Source: Calycina herbarum (taxonomy: Eukaryota > Ascomycota > Leotiomycetes > Helotiales > Pezizellaceae). From it: DNA of 64,000 bases. The position numbers and the translations under genes are program-made. The notes under the pieces are model-generated. The model ran no database searches, was not told the origin of the DNA, and was given only the letters and a program-made list of their open reading frames with translations. Shown here one piece after another: positions 1-10,884 of this stretch. Each line of letters starts with the position of its first letter. Position 1 is the first letter of the stretch. The DNA lies in contig LLEY01000084.1 of the NCBI GenBank assembly GCA_001414485.1, positions 124,001-188,000 of the forward strand, written 5' to 3'.

Positions 1-3000
1 GGGCAAGGGTGTTTTTGGGATGTGAACGGGCCGTGTTATAGATTTTGCATCAAGGTTGGGGCACCATGGCATGGTGGTGTCGCTGCACACACGCTTGAGG
101 GATTGGAAATACGGATGGGCTTGGATTCGGGAACTTGGGATTGATTGGCCTATCGGTAGACTTTGATGTGTGTCTTGGCTTTGTGTATAACAACATGGTT
201 TCTGGGACGTGGGTTTATGTCAATATCAGAGGAATCTTATGTAGGGAATGTTACTCGATTTCTGGACTTGATGACTGTTCACAGTAGTGGAACAAGAATG
301 AGACTATTCCGTTGGCCACTGGGTGGCATTTGGCCAGACTGGGTATTGGCTCGACTGGTGTGGTCGTGGCAAGGATTTCGCAAGGAAGTTGTTGAGGAGT
401 TGGCGAGGAGGGATTTAGAATTCAGTAAGGAGACTCGAGGGGATCAAGTCCCTGGTCAGGTCTACATTCAGGGCAGAGTGCGAGGGAAGGAACGACCTCA
501 TATCTCGGTTTTCTTGTCTGGGTCGACCTGACGGAAGCTCATGGGGGTCTGCAAGCGTGGACCACAATTCCGCGGCGTTGAGGTCGAAGTCGTTCCTCCC
601 TCGACTTGATCTCGCCCCGATGCCCCTCGTCGACCTCGACCTGGAACTTGGACCACATTTCCCCGTTGGAATTTTGTCGAGGAAGGTCGTTCCTTCCTTG
701 ACCTAACAAGACAGGAGGGGTTGATCGAGTTGATCGAGTTGAGAACCTGAAGGAAGGCACGACTCCCAACCCACGTCCCGATCCGGACTAGCTATGAGTA
801 TAAACCCCCCTCGGATTCCCTATATATGATTTTTTTTTGTCATGAAAAACGAATCGCGGGGGTTGGGAGGCAATTTTGATGGTTGCTAGGGGGTTTTGTT
901 TCTTATACTTGGACCATAAGAGGTGAAATACATAGGTGCATTTGACGTTGTCCATTGCGCGCCTCTGCTCTAGCCTACGTATCTTGCGGTGTCTGACAGC
1001 GTTCGCGGTTCGACATGCTAGAGTGAAGCGCTGATGTCGTAGCATTGAGGGCAAGATTCGAATCACCTTCATTGCTTGTGAGGTTGCAATCGGTGGCGGT
1101 AATTGTAAAGACTGCATGCTCTCCCGTCCCACGCCGCCGATGCTCGCTGCTTGGAAATCTCAGTGAAGATAAAGATACGGGTAGGAAAGAGAGAGTGTGT
1201 AAGGGGAAGATAGTTCTCCTGCCTTTTGTGAGAGGACATGAGCGGGTGAAGAGGGCAGGAAAACATCAGGAAAAGAGGGTGGCAGAGAACGGAACCAGAA
1301 GAAGAAAGCAGGGAGAGAGCAGGAAGAGGAAAGATGGTAGGAAAGAGAGGGCAAGAGTGATGAAAGCATTTTTCCTTTAACTCCGAGTTCCATATTGGTC
1401 CAGGAGACCTAATTCCCGGTATTTCATGTCATGATATTCCACAATATGAGAGAAGATGGTTTCGGATTTGAATGTGAGAGTTCGGAGTATAAATCACAGC
1501 GGGATTAGCGTTTTGAGAAGTGGGGTTAAATCATGATGCCCAGCAAAGGAGCTACTTATTTACGGGTCGAGAGTTCGGTAGAGGAATAAGGAAGTCAGGA
1601 GAGTGAGGGTGAGGAGAGAGAGAAATGGGCAGGAAAGTTGGAGGTGAGGTGGGGGTGGTATGGAAGTCAGTAAGACGCATGGAAATATGGCAATGAAGAG
1701 TCCACAAGGAACTTTGATATGGTCATTGATCCCATAGAAATACTCTTCCCCTAGAAAAGCACGTGTACTAATGTTTGCGATAGTGGTTATCTTCTAGTTT
1801 ACTATTGGAAATGAAAGTTGCTCGAAAGATATTTCCCATGTATCATCATAAGCATCCATCGAATTTTCAAATTTCCCTTAAAAGTTTACCCTGCTCATTG
1901 CTATGTCTGAGATATTACTATGTGGAATGAGATTTGGAGAGCAAAAAGCTGCGTTTTTCAGTTAGTGAGGCGAGTTGTTACTTTAACTCATAATCCACCC
2001 ACCCCTCTGCAGTCTGAGAAAAAGTCAAGAGGTACCACATATTTAATCAAATATACCGCGATATAAGAGAACTGAACATGTTTTATGAAGAACTGCCAGA
2101 TCTAATCTTACATCCAGTCGGGGATAAAATGAGGAAATCCCAGCCCAGTTGGTAAATTGCCCACTTGTCCGAAACTTCAAATTTTTGCAACTAGATTTCG
2201 CTAGTTTTATGTCTTCTCCTTGTTAATTATCGAGTGGCAAATTTATCTGAGGCTACAACTCAATGTAATTCTAAGGAATTATGCTTGTGTCGGTCTATAT
2301 TGTAAAGTTTGGGTGCATATGAAAATGAGAGGGGAGATGGCGCTGAGCGTGGTAGGAATTTCTGCTTGGAGGCGTACTTTTTATTTACTGCTTCTCTTAC
2401 GTTAATCTTGTAAGGAGCTACGAGTGCTGTGTGTCAATTAGTAACTGTTTAAATTGGAGTGTGGAAGAGAGAATTAAATAGGAAAATGAGGGGTGCTTTA
2501 CGAAAGATCTACAATTGAGAATTGTAACTTATACTAGACCTGGAAGATAAGATAACAGCAAGGCGGATGAACTTCGTACACTGAGTTTCTTTTAACTACA
2601 TCATTGAAAGCATCAAGTGTGGAAGAAAAAAAGTATAAGCAGCTTCATAAACTTGGAATTTATTGTAAGAAGCTTGATCACTACTTAAGTTATACTTATT
2701 TTCGTGTTTAGAGATCTCTCAGGCTGCCAACCACACTTACCTTACTTAAGAAAAGGATGAATGAAAAAGAAGAAGAGAGATGCAACGATATCGTGTGTGA
2801 AGTGAGGCGTTTGAAGGCGGTCGATTCCAAGGGTTTTGAAATCATTTTTATTCCCGCCACCAGGGGGCGCAGGAATTCGTAACTGGCCAAGAGTAGAATC
2901 ACTCTGCTCTGCTTCCCCGGTTATTCAATTATGACTTGGAAAATCAACTTAATTGTCCTCAACAAGTAGAACAATTTTATTTATATTATCTTTATTCTCC

Positions 3001-4089
3001 TAGAAGTGTTAGGACAATTGTAGAAGGGAAAGGGCGACGGGGGCTACAGTCACGAAGTCCTACAACCCCTAGTGCCGCCTCTCTTTCTCTTTCTCCTCCA
3101 GGCTTTAACAATTGGATTCAAGGCAACGGCATTCCTTTGATAATTGAAGATCTTGGAGAGATGGCAACCTCGAGTTACCGGGAAACACAAGACGTGAGTT
3201 CCGCCTTTTGTATGCTCCATAGAGGTAGGAAGGAAGAGTGAATGAAGTTGAAAACCGCCTTTCGAAATCTCGATAAGAAGAAAGAAATCGACAGCAAATC
3301 TTCTCGGTAGCAGAAGAGACGAGGCTGGAAGTGCTGGAATTGCCTTTTACTACTTCCATCGGTGGTCTTTGACTAACTATTGTTTGTGTTCTGGTCTCGG
3401 GGTCATTGGTGGGTATTTGGATTTATTAGCTTCCATTGTTGAGAACAACTTGGGAGATGGAATGTGTTATGATTCTGTACCAAGGGCTTTTGAGCTGTTT
3501 GTTGCTAAGTAAGAGAAGGAGCGAAAGCCTCTTGGTGGGTGCTAGAATGTTCTTCCTTGAGGGGGCGTTTTGGATTGGGGATGTATGAAAGAATCTGGTG
3601 AGCTGGAGTGGCAATGGATAAGAGGTGTGAAAGAATTGCACTTTAAAATCAGATGGAGGGGGGACGACGGTCAGAATACTGAAGCGTTTGAAGACACTAA
3701 TTCCTAGTGATCAAGCATGGAAGCACCAAAGGAGTGGGGGGGGGGGGGGGGGGAGCTGAGAACTGGTAAAACGGTGGCCACATTCAGGGTAGTTGCATCC
3801 ATAATCCATAGTTCTAGCACTTTCTCTTATAGTAAAAGTAGATATAACATACCAGAAATGACTTACATTATACGGTTTCTCTAGAGAGTTGGGGTGTAAG
3901 CTGTTAAGTTTCTTGATTTTGTTTTGCATTCACAATCTCCTCAGGTCCACTTGAAGCATGCTACTTAACCATAAAGATATAACTGAAGCACGTTAGTGAG
4001 CGTTCTGTTTTATACGCAATTCTGTGATTTTATGAGAAACATTAATATGACTCGACATAAATAGCAGACATACCAACAACACCTTTTCC
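1..4089. other. gene-poor left flank
   Basis: No open frame here has a recognisable domain or a convincing splice pattern. The longest plus frame with an ATG (166-531) encodes about 121 residues of low-complexity character and matches nothing I know. Positions 540-790 contain short imperfect repeats of GTCGA/TCGAC-type words, and 720-745 has a repeated GTTGATCGA. The rest is unremarkable moderately AT-rich sequence. Confidence 0.5.
3736..3753. repeat. poly-G tract, 18 G
   Basis: A homopolymer run of 18 consecutive G residues lies in non-coding sequence. Such runs are length-unstable and often mis-assembled, so the exact length is uncertain. Confidence 0.9.
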
Positions 4090-4867
4090 ATGACGAAGAG
4101 ATGGCGAAGATCATCCAGTTCAAGGGAATCTAAGTCTCGTCAACATAAATCTCAATGCCTAATAACATTCAAACAAATCGGACCTATTCCCCCAAAATCA
4201 TTCTCCAAAATACCTTCCAAAAAGAAACCTGATACAGAAAGAGATGCCGAACTTGTTTTCGCATTAAGTGATCTCACGAAACGTATCGAAAAGGGCACGC
4301 CCACATCAAATCCAGCTCGCCACCCAACAACTTGCACTCGAGTCGCGTGGTTGTCTTGACCGATTTGGCAACAGACTTGTAAACTATTATCGGGCCGAAT
4401 CCAGAGGCTCAGAATCTGGGGCGTTTCCGGGGTTTCTGCGGTTGTTGGGAGATGTGGCCGGTTGAGGAGATAGATTTGGCCACTTTTGGGAATGGTGAAG
4501 GACCCGCTTGGGGCTGACTTTGAGCACGTTGTATCTCATGCATAAGAGGGGATTGCTGGGGACGCGGTTGTATCCTCTTTTGCGTCTAGATGCGTTTGGG
4601 GATTGGGAATGAATCCACCCTGGGAGGAGATGAGGAAGAGGAAGATGAAATGAAAGCATGATGTGAATAAACGTGGACTTTGAATGCGGGAAAGGAGAAA
4701 TGGGGGAGTTCATCGAAACAAATGAGGTTGGAGAGAGAACACAGCAGCATCATCTTGCACTTGCTAGACGTGAGGCCTATGAATTCCCATATGAAGATTT
4801 ACAATTTGCGGTATTTCCTGAAAGCAGCCAAGTAAGTACCAAGGCGGACTCTTCGGCCTTGATATGA
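4090..4867 (+). pseudogene. possible degenerate coding region, unknown
   Basis: Three frames look coding in succession. An ATG at 4090 opens an 89-codon frame that is Lys/Arg-rich at first and then contains ELVFALSDLTKRIEK. The flavour continues in the next frame (4268-4465, with QLATQQLALESRGCLDRFG), and a further open frame runs 4673-4867. The change of frame near 4295-4310 has no obvious intron, so a frameshifted relic is one reading and chance is the other. No family is recognised. Confidence 0.22.
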
Positions 4868-5688
4868 GACCTCAAAACGTGCTTGGAAAGGGAGATGCGG
4901 GACCTCTTGCAAAAGACTTCTTTGACAGAGGCACTGAATTATTTGAACGCGCAATGAGATGATTTGAAGAGTTTTCAGATGATTTAAGAATAATAGTTTG
5001 AGTTGAGATTGTTGAGCAGACAATTGAGATTAAGAAACAGCAGCAGGCAAGGGTTCGCATACGACCCATCTCTTTAGGACTGGGTTCCTGGGAACTGTCA
5101 AAAACATGGTGTCTGCGATATAGAGTTTTTCTAGAAGAGTCTTGAAGGGTTGGCCAGGGCCTCTTGGTGAACGAGGAGACGTCAACGTGATGAGTGATTT
5201 CGAAAGAGTGACTTGAAAACTGGGAAGGGAAAAAAGCAGGAGAACCTTGCTCGTGACTTGGCGTTCCGATATTTACAGGGAACGCACCTGCAAATAGAAA
5301 CTGCGAGGAATTCAGCACTGAGCCGCGCCGGGCTGCCTCAGGTCTACCACTGTAATTCTCTCCGCAAGTCAGACAAACCCACCCAAGAACTCCCCGCTCT
5401 CCGACATTCCCCCTGACTCGCGCTATTTCCCCAGCTCCAGATGGAGTTGATCCGAAAAAAGAGACAACAGGTGAACTCCCGGTAATTCCGGCCTTATCAT
5501 TCGCCACAGGTGTTTGGTGTGTCCACTTGTTGACTTCAAAGACCGCGTCCCAATATTGGATCATTTTCCCCTCATTCTTTCCCCATTTCCCCTCTTCCCC
5601 AAACATGCAACGACCACCCCACCAAGATCTGACAATCCATCCACTTTTCTGGCCATTTCAGATCTGGAGTTCTCCCCCTTTATCATGG

Positions 5689-5722
<34 letters not shown>

Positions 5723-6748
5723 AGTAGATATCTTCGTAGTTTGCTTTTGTTTTACGGAATGCCTACGTAGGTATTCATGGGTTGCTGACCTCCCCAGTCA
5801 CTGCACAACACCCATGATCTGCATTGGCAATTCCTCTTGTCAGATTACGAATGCGCCAATCGTCAGGGCCAACTATCGACAACGTGCCCAGCCAGTGAAG
5901 TGATGCGGCCAAGCTGCTTGTTCAAGAAGATGGTGGCGTTTGGAACAATCCGAGTTGAAAAATGCTCTCGTTTGGAGAATCGCCTACCTCGATAATCACT
6001 TCTCCATATCAATGTTACCACTACTTACGCGCGCTGCAAAAAACCAAGACGAGCAAAATGACAAAGTTTCCTATCTTGGGGATCCTCTCTCGTCTTCTTT
6101 GGAAACCAACCAAGCTGTCCAAGGAGAGTCGAGTCGGCCCTTCCGACCCTCTATGCTTCTGCTCTGCCATGGTTTCCACGTCGACCTGTGCCCGGCCAAT
6201 TTCTTGATAGGGTCTCACCCCAGCTGTTTCCACTGTTTCCCCACACTTGGGGACATTCGAACGAGGTTGGGAAGACAGCATGACTTGGCCCCGGCTTTGA
6301 TTTTGGCAAGTGTCAGGGTCAGATTTTTCGTCGCCGAGGAAAGCGGCATTGAACATCCTAAGACTGGAGTAACGAGATATCGATTGATATGGCTCACGGT
6401 TTCTAGTTCTGCCATAATTATGGAATTATTACACAATTGCGCAACAACCAAGTGAAGTGTTCTAAAACTCTAGAACAACTTCCGTTTTATGCCATGGAAC
6501 TAGGGCAGTCATCCTATTTAGATTCTACGGAGTATCAGCGCCGCTTTTCTTTTCTATCTCAAGTCAGAGGAGGCTTTTTCTCGGCAACAAATTGTTGATG
6601 GAGAATACCCATGCACTCCAGAGCTCACCAACTCAAGCTCCTGGGCAAGAAAAAGTCATCCACTTTTAAATATGGATGATACGACTCCTTCCCCAGTGCC
6701 CACATTGGGAACTGTGCTCCATGTTGGGGAGCGGGGAAGAAGAAGGGC
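4868..6748. other. intergenic, upstream of the FHS permease
   Basis: This stretch holds an AT microsatellite and several overlapping open frames on both strands, including a 244-codon minus frame at 4872-5606, none with recognisable motifs. The part after about 6500 is probably promoter and 5' leader of the transporter gene. Confidence 0.5.
5692..5720. repeat. (TA)n microsatellite
   Basis: About 29 bp of uninterrupted alternating T and A. It lies about 1.2 kb upstream of the permease start codon. Confidence 0.9.
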
Positions 6749-6755
6749 TATATAA
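6749..6755 (+). promoter_or_regulatory. TATA box of the FHS permease gene
   Basis: A TATATAA motif lies about 165 bp upstream of the ATG at 6917. It is followed by pyrimidine-rich sequence (CTCTCACTCTCTCC-like), which is typical of fungal transcription start regions. Confidence 0.5.
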
Positions 6756-6916
6756 CATTTCGGGGTCCCCAGATTTCCTTTTTGTTTTCTCGTCCAGCTC
6801 CTCTCACTCTCTCCTCGAGTATCAGGTTTCTTCTACCTCTTCGACAATCTTTCTATCTGGTCTATACCTCGAGCACTACTTCGCTGTGCGACGCTCACCC
6901 TTGGAACTCTATAGCC

Positions 6917-8372
6917 ATGGGGTTATTCAAAAAGCGCGATGCTGCTGCAACAATTGATGACCACGCCGTAACTGGTGCGGGTGAGATCACCCTCAGACAA
7001 TCGATTCTGCCAGTCAGCTTGGTTACCATCCTTTTCTTCATGTGGGGATTCGCCTATGGTCTTCTTGATGTCTTGAATGCACATTTCCAAACTGCTTTGG
7101 ATATTTCCCAGGGAATGTCGGGAGGATTACAAGCAGCGTATTTCGGAGCATACTTCATTGGTCCATTGACCTATTCCGGATGGATCGTTCGAAAGTTTGG
7201 TTATAGATGGGCATTTATTGTTGGACTCTGTATCTATGGTGTTGGGGCACTCATGTTTTGGCCATCTGGCAAATATAGATCGTAAGTTCATCCCGTTCTA
7301 CTTAGATTGAAGACAAAACTAACACATTCATAGCTTCGGTGGATTCTGTGGCTCTATGTTTATCGTCGGAAGTGGTCTCTCCACACTCGAGGCAGCAGCC
7401 AATCCTTTCATTGCCACCTGCGGTCCTCCAAAATACTCGGAAATCCGATTGACTCTCGCCCAAGCTTTCCAGGCCGTCGGCACAGTCGTGGCACCTGTCC
7501 TCGCATCCCAGGTCATCTTTAAGAACGTCGATGATAAATCACTCGAATCCGTACAATGGGTTTACCTTGGAATTGCCATCTTCGTCTTCCTCCTCGCAAT
7601 CGTCTTCTTCTTCGCCAACATTCCTGAGGTTACAGATGCCGACATGGCCGACCAAGCTGTCCAGTCTGGTGCTGACACTGACTTCGAGGATAAACCATTG
7701 AGCAAGCAGTACACACTCTTCTATGGTGTTGCAGCACAATTCTGTTATGTTGGTGCACAAGTCGCTTATGCTGGATACTTTATTAATTTCGTTACCTGGG
7801 TCAAACCTGGGACTTCTCATGCGACTGGCTCCAATTTGCTCGCTGGTGCTCAAGGTTGTTTCGCAGTCGGAAGGTTCGTCGCCAGTGGTATCATGAAGTT
7901 CACTCGTCCTCGTCTCGTCCTCATGGGCTTCTTATCCGGTGTCGTCATCTTCGCTGCTGTCGCAATGGGAGCCAAAGGAAACGGAGCGCTAGCAGCTATC
8001 TTCCTCGTCCTCTTCTTCGAGTCCTGCGTCTTCCCTTTGATCTTCACCCTCTCGCTCAGAGGTTTGGGTCGTCACAGTAAGCGCGGAGCATCATTCATCG
8101 TCGCCGCCGTCTCGGGAGGAGCACTCTTCCCACCCGTTCTTGGTGTTGTCGCCGATTCTTTGGGCGGAAACACTCAACATGCGTTCTTCATTCCTTTGAT
8201 TGGTTTCGTTTTCGCATGGACCTTCCCTCTTTACTTGAATGTGTTCAAGGCTAGGACTTTGGATGCTTGGACTGATAAGGTTAAGGTTGGAATTGAGCCT
8301 TCTGGGAAAGATTTGGAGAGTAATGAGGATGATTTGTCCAAGGTTGATGTTCAGAGAATTGAGAAGATCTAA
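6917..8372 (+). CDS. FHS/L-fucose permease-like MFS transporter
   Basis: A plasma-membrane sugar:H+ symporter of the fucose-galactose-glucose (FHS) branch of the major facilitator superfamily, 467 residues. Exons are 6917-7281 and 7334-8372, joined by a 52-nt GTAAGT..TAG intron that keeps the frame. The protein shows about 12 hydrophobic segments. The first contains LFFMWGFAYGLLDVLN, and the family-typical TLEAAANPFIATCGP lies just after the intron. A hydrophilic loop of about 30 residues (near 215-245) separates the two halves. The ATG chosen is the first in frame that gives a short charged N-terminus (MGLFKKRD) before helix 1; a longer upstream frame is 5' leader. The substrate could be fucose, another hexose or a related sugar. 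The family call is firm; the substrate is inference. Confidence 0.9.
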
Positions 8373-9294
8373 AGGGGTTTAGAAAGGGATATGGAGTTAT
8401 ATGGTTTTGGGAGGTTGGGAATTTTTTGATACCTTAGATCTTTTTATTTATGGGTGGGATGGGGTTATGTTCTAGATGGTAGAATGAGCAATAGAAATGA
8501 TTCAAAGACCTTCCATGAACACTTTTCGTTTTCATTGTGTCATGTTGTTTAATCTTACCATCCTCGAAGTGATTTTCATCTTCATGTTTTGTCTTTCGAG
8601 AGTGAGCTGACACTTCTTAAGATATATATTTTTGTTCATGTCCCAGTCAAAGAGACTTAGTATTCCTCACCCATTCAAGAGTTAGACACATATGCTGCTA
8701 CTTCCCAACTTTCCGGGGATTGCACTGCTTACACTCATTGATATCGACGCTGGGAAATTAAAAGACTTGTTCTAAGAAATAGAAAAATTATTAAAACTCT
8801 CATTCTTTGATTGTACGAAGCCCTCTCGGGGTTATATAAATCGCAATGATCGAAACTCTTCAACCACCCCAGCCATATCTGAGTAAATGTATGAGTGCCG
8901 TGCTCAGTTGGTTAGTTCACTGGGCCAAACAACGTCACTTGTACATCTACAATCCAAGGTATAATTTACTCTCTCCTTCACAAACAAACCGCACGAGTGA
9001 CGAGTTGTTTGTGGTATATCTTACTTATGAGAAGTTGTTCAAATACACAATGACGTGTTTCGTAGTCATATTTCAAATTAAGGACATAGGTAGAACTTCA
9101 GAAGTTGCGAATGCTGATGGATGAGTGAATAGGTCAGCGACCCTAGGGTTTATTTACTTTGCCAGTGAACGACACTTTACAACTCTTGCCTATTTTTTCA
9201 AGCCTTAGCCCATCTACTTAAAACCCCCGCCTCCTCCCAATCCTTCTTCCAACTTCATTTCCAAACCACATACGAAGCAAAACCACAACCAAAA
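8373..9294. other. intergenic between permease and Gag-like gene
   Basis: This covers the permease 3' UTR and then the promoter of the next gene. A TATATAAA motif at 8833-8840 is followed by a short ATG frame at 8846-9124 (92 codons, no motif). It may be a leader frame of the downstream transcript, whose ATG is at 9295. Confidence 0.4.
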
Positions 9295-10126
9295 ATGGCG
9301 GAGTCAGCAGACGAGAAACCCTGGCCAAGTTTCGAACGAGCAGGTACATTCAATGGTGGTCACGGGCCCTTATGGATCATGAAAATCCGACGCGAGTTAA
9401 GAGAAAACGGAAATCCAATAACCGACACCACAATGTTCCTCGCCATAATCCAGCTCCTAAGTCAGAATGTCCGAGAGATTCTCCTATTTCATCATCCAAT
9501 CAGGATTCAAGATATCCTCGCGAAAGCCACCAACGGCAAAGAAATCACACGCTCGGAAGTCAAACACCTCATCAAAACCATATCAGCCCACTTCCCAGCC
9601 AAGCCAAATAATGAAGAGCAAGCGAAGAGTCCTCAGGATCAGCTTTTTCAACTCCGTCAATACGAATATGAAACACGGAACGAGTATTTCCTGCGAGCTC
9701 GCGCTTTGCGAGATACCCTCTCCTTCTCAGCCTATTGGACATCCGAACCCTTGGTCCTAAACTTCATCGAAGGCCTTAGGGACCCCGTCCTCACATCTCT
9801 GGTACTTGAGAAAAGAGAGAGTGACCCAAGCCGAGTCGTAACTTTAGAGGATGCGAATTTCTGGATCGGCGAGGCGAGGAACATGAAGGATGTCAAGGAT
9901 AGAGCTGCTCTCTGGGCTACTATGGGGCTGAGGGCTCATGATAAGAAGTTTACGCAAATGTGGTATGGCGAGAAGGTAGAGGGTAAGTGTTTTGAGTGCT
10001 TTGGATGAGTGAGAGGCTAACTTTCGTTGTTTAGGGGCTAAGTATGCTAAGTATTTTGGTTCTAGAGGGACGTTTTTTAGGAAATTGAAGGAAGTGACAA
10101 AGAGTGCGCAGGCATTGGAGTTGTGA
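9295..10126 (+). CDS. Gag-like protein (possibly domesticated)
   Basis: Predicted protein of 259 residues from exons 9295-9982 and 10035-10126. The intron starts GTAAGT and ends TTTAG. The middle of the protein resembles the capsid region of Ty3-type Gag: an N-terminal GTFNGGHGPLWIMKIR, then YEYETRNEYFLRARALRDTL and VLNFIEGLRDPVLTSLVL. No protease, reverse transcriptase or LTR is visible nearby, so it is a stand-alone gene, perhaps a domesticated Gag or an element remnant. Reading straight through the donor gives KCFECFG and then a stop, which looks like the first half of a CCHC zinc knuckle. The start has a good context (ACCAAAAATGGCG). The fold is inferred from residue pattern only. Confidence 0.5.
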
Positions 10127-10389
10127 GACGGCTGGGAAAAGAAGAACGCGAGGGAGGACTTTCGTTATAGCTGAGTAGTGTAGTAAAAAGTGGACGTTTT
10201 GGGGGATGTTTGGAAAAGGCGGGCTTGGAATATGCAGACTGTACTTTTTGTCTTTATCTTCTAGTATACTGAGTTGAATCTCGGCATGGTTTTCCGGTCT
10301 CTCAAGCTCCTATCGGAACATAAAAATGAGATAAACATTCATCCAATTATTTTAAAACACGCACTGCTACTACTTCTCAAGCGGCCTCT

Positions 10390-10884
10390 TTATGAGGCAT
10401 TTGACTTCTTGATTTTCTCCACTTCGCGTGGAGGATGTTTCTCATACCACATGTTCATAAACTCCTCCACAACCAACCACTCCTCACGGTAGTCATCTTT
10501 ATCCCGTGCTTCGTTGATATATGCAAACAATGCCTCCACGAAGTCCGTCAGATCGGTACATTGCGAACAAAGTTCATGGTTGCATTCTCTGTCCGTGTTT
10601 TTTGCGCAAGATTCGTGGGGGCCGCGGAAGTGCTCTCGACACTGTGGTTATTCTTTAGCGTTTTGGAGTAAACGGTTGGGCTGTGGAAGGGGGAGACTTA
10701 CTTGACAACATTGCCACCATCTATATTCTACTGGTGTAGCCAAGCCTGCAAAATTGTTCCTCAACTGAGCACAACACATTTTTCTACAAGGGCCGACTCG
10801 GTGTTTGTTGGGGTCATGGTTATGCTGATCTCTTGTCGGTATTTTGGACTCGTCGTTGCCTTGTTGGTTTGATAGAGTATACAT
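10390..10884 (-). CDS. Cys/His-rich putative zinc-binding protein
   Basis: A two-exon gene of 144 residues: exon 1 10702-10884, 60-nt intron with GTAAGT donor and ACCACAG acceptor, exon 2 10390-10641. The spliced protein has C33, C37 and C38, then WWQCC at 56-60 and a regular ladder C59-x2-C62, C73-x7-C81-x-H83-x2-C86-x2-C89. That pattern suggests one or two zinc sites of ribbon or RING-like type. The C-terminus is charged and helical (YINEARDKDDYREEW). Its 3' end faces the 3' end of the Gag-like gene. I recognise no named family. The continuity of the Cys/His pattern across the splice is the main evidence that the gene is real. Confidence 0.65.

Noticed and set aside
166..531. 121-codon plus frame at the window start
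   Set aside because: No domain, no splice context, low-complexity residues; not supported as a gene.
4872..5606. 244-codon minus-strand open frame
   Set aside because: Starts with ATG but has no motif, no homologous pattern and mixed composition; probably chance in an unspliced intergenic region.
5940..6455. 171-codon plus frame upstream of the permease
   Set aside because: Begins at TTG rather than ATG and overlaps equally long frames on the other strand.
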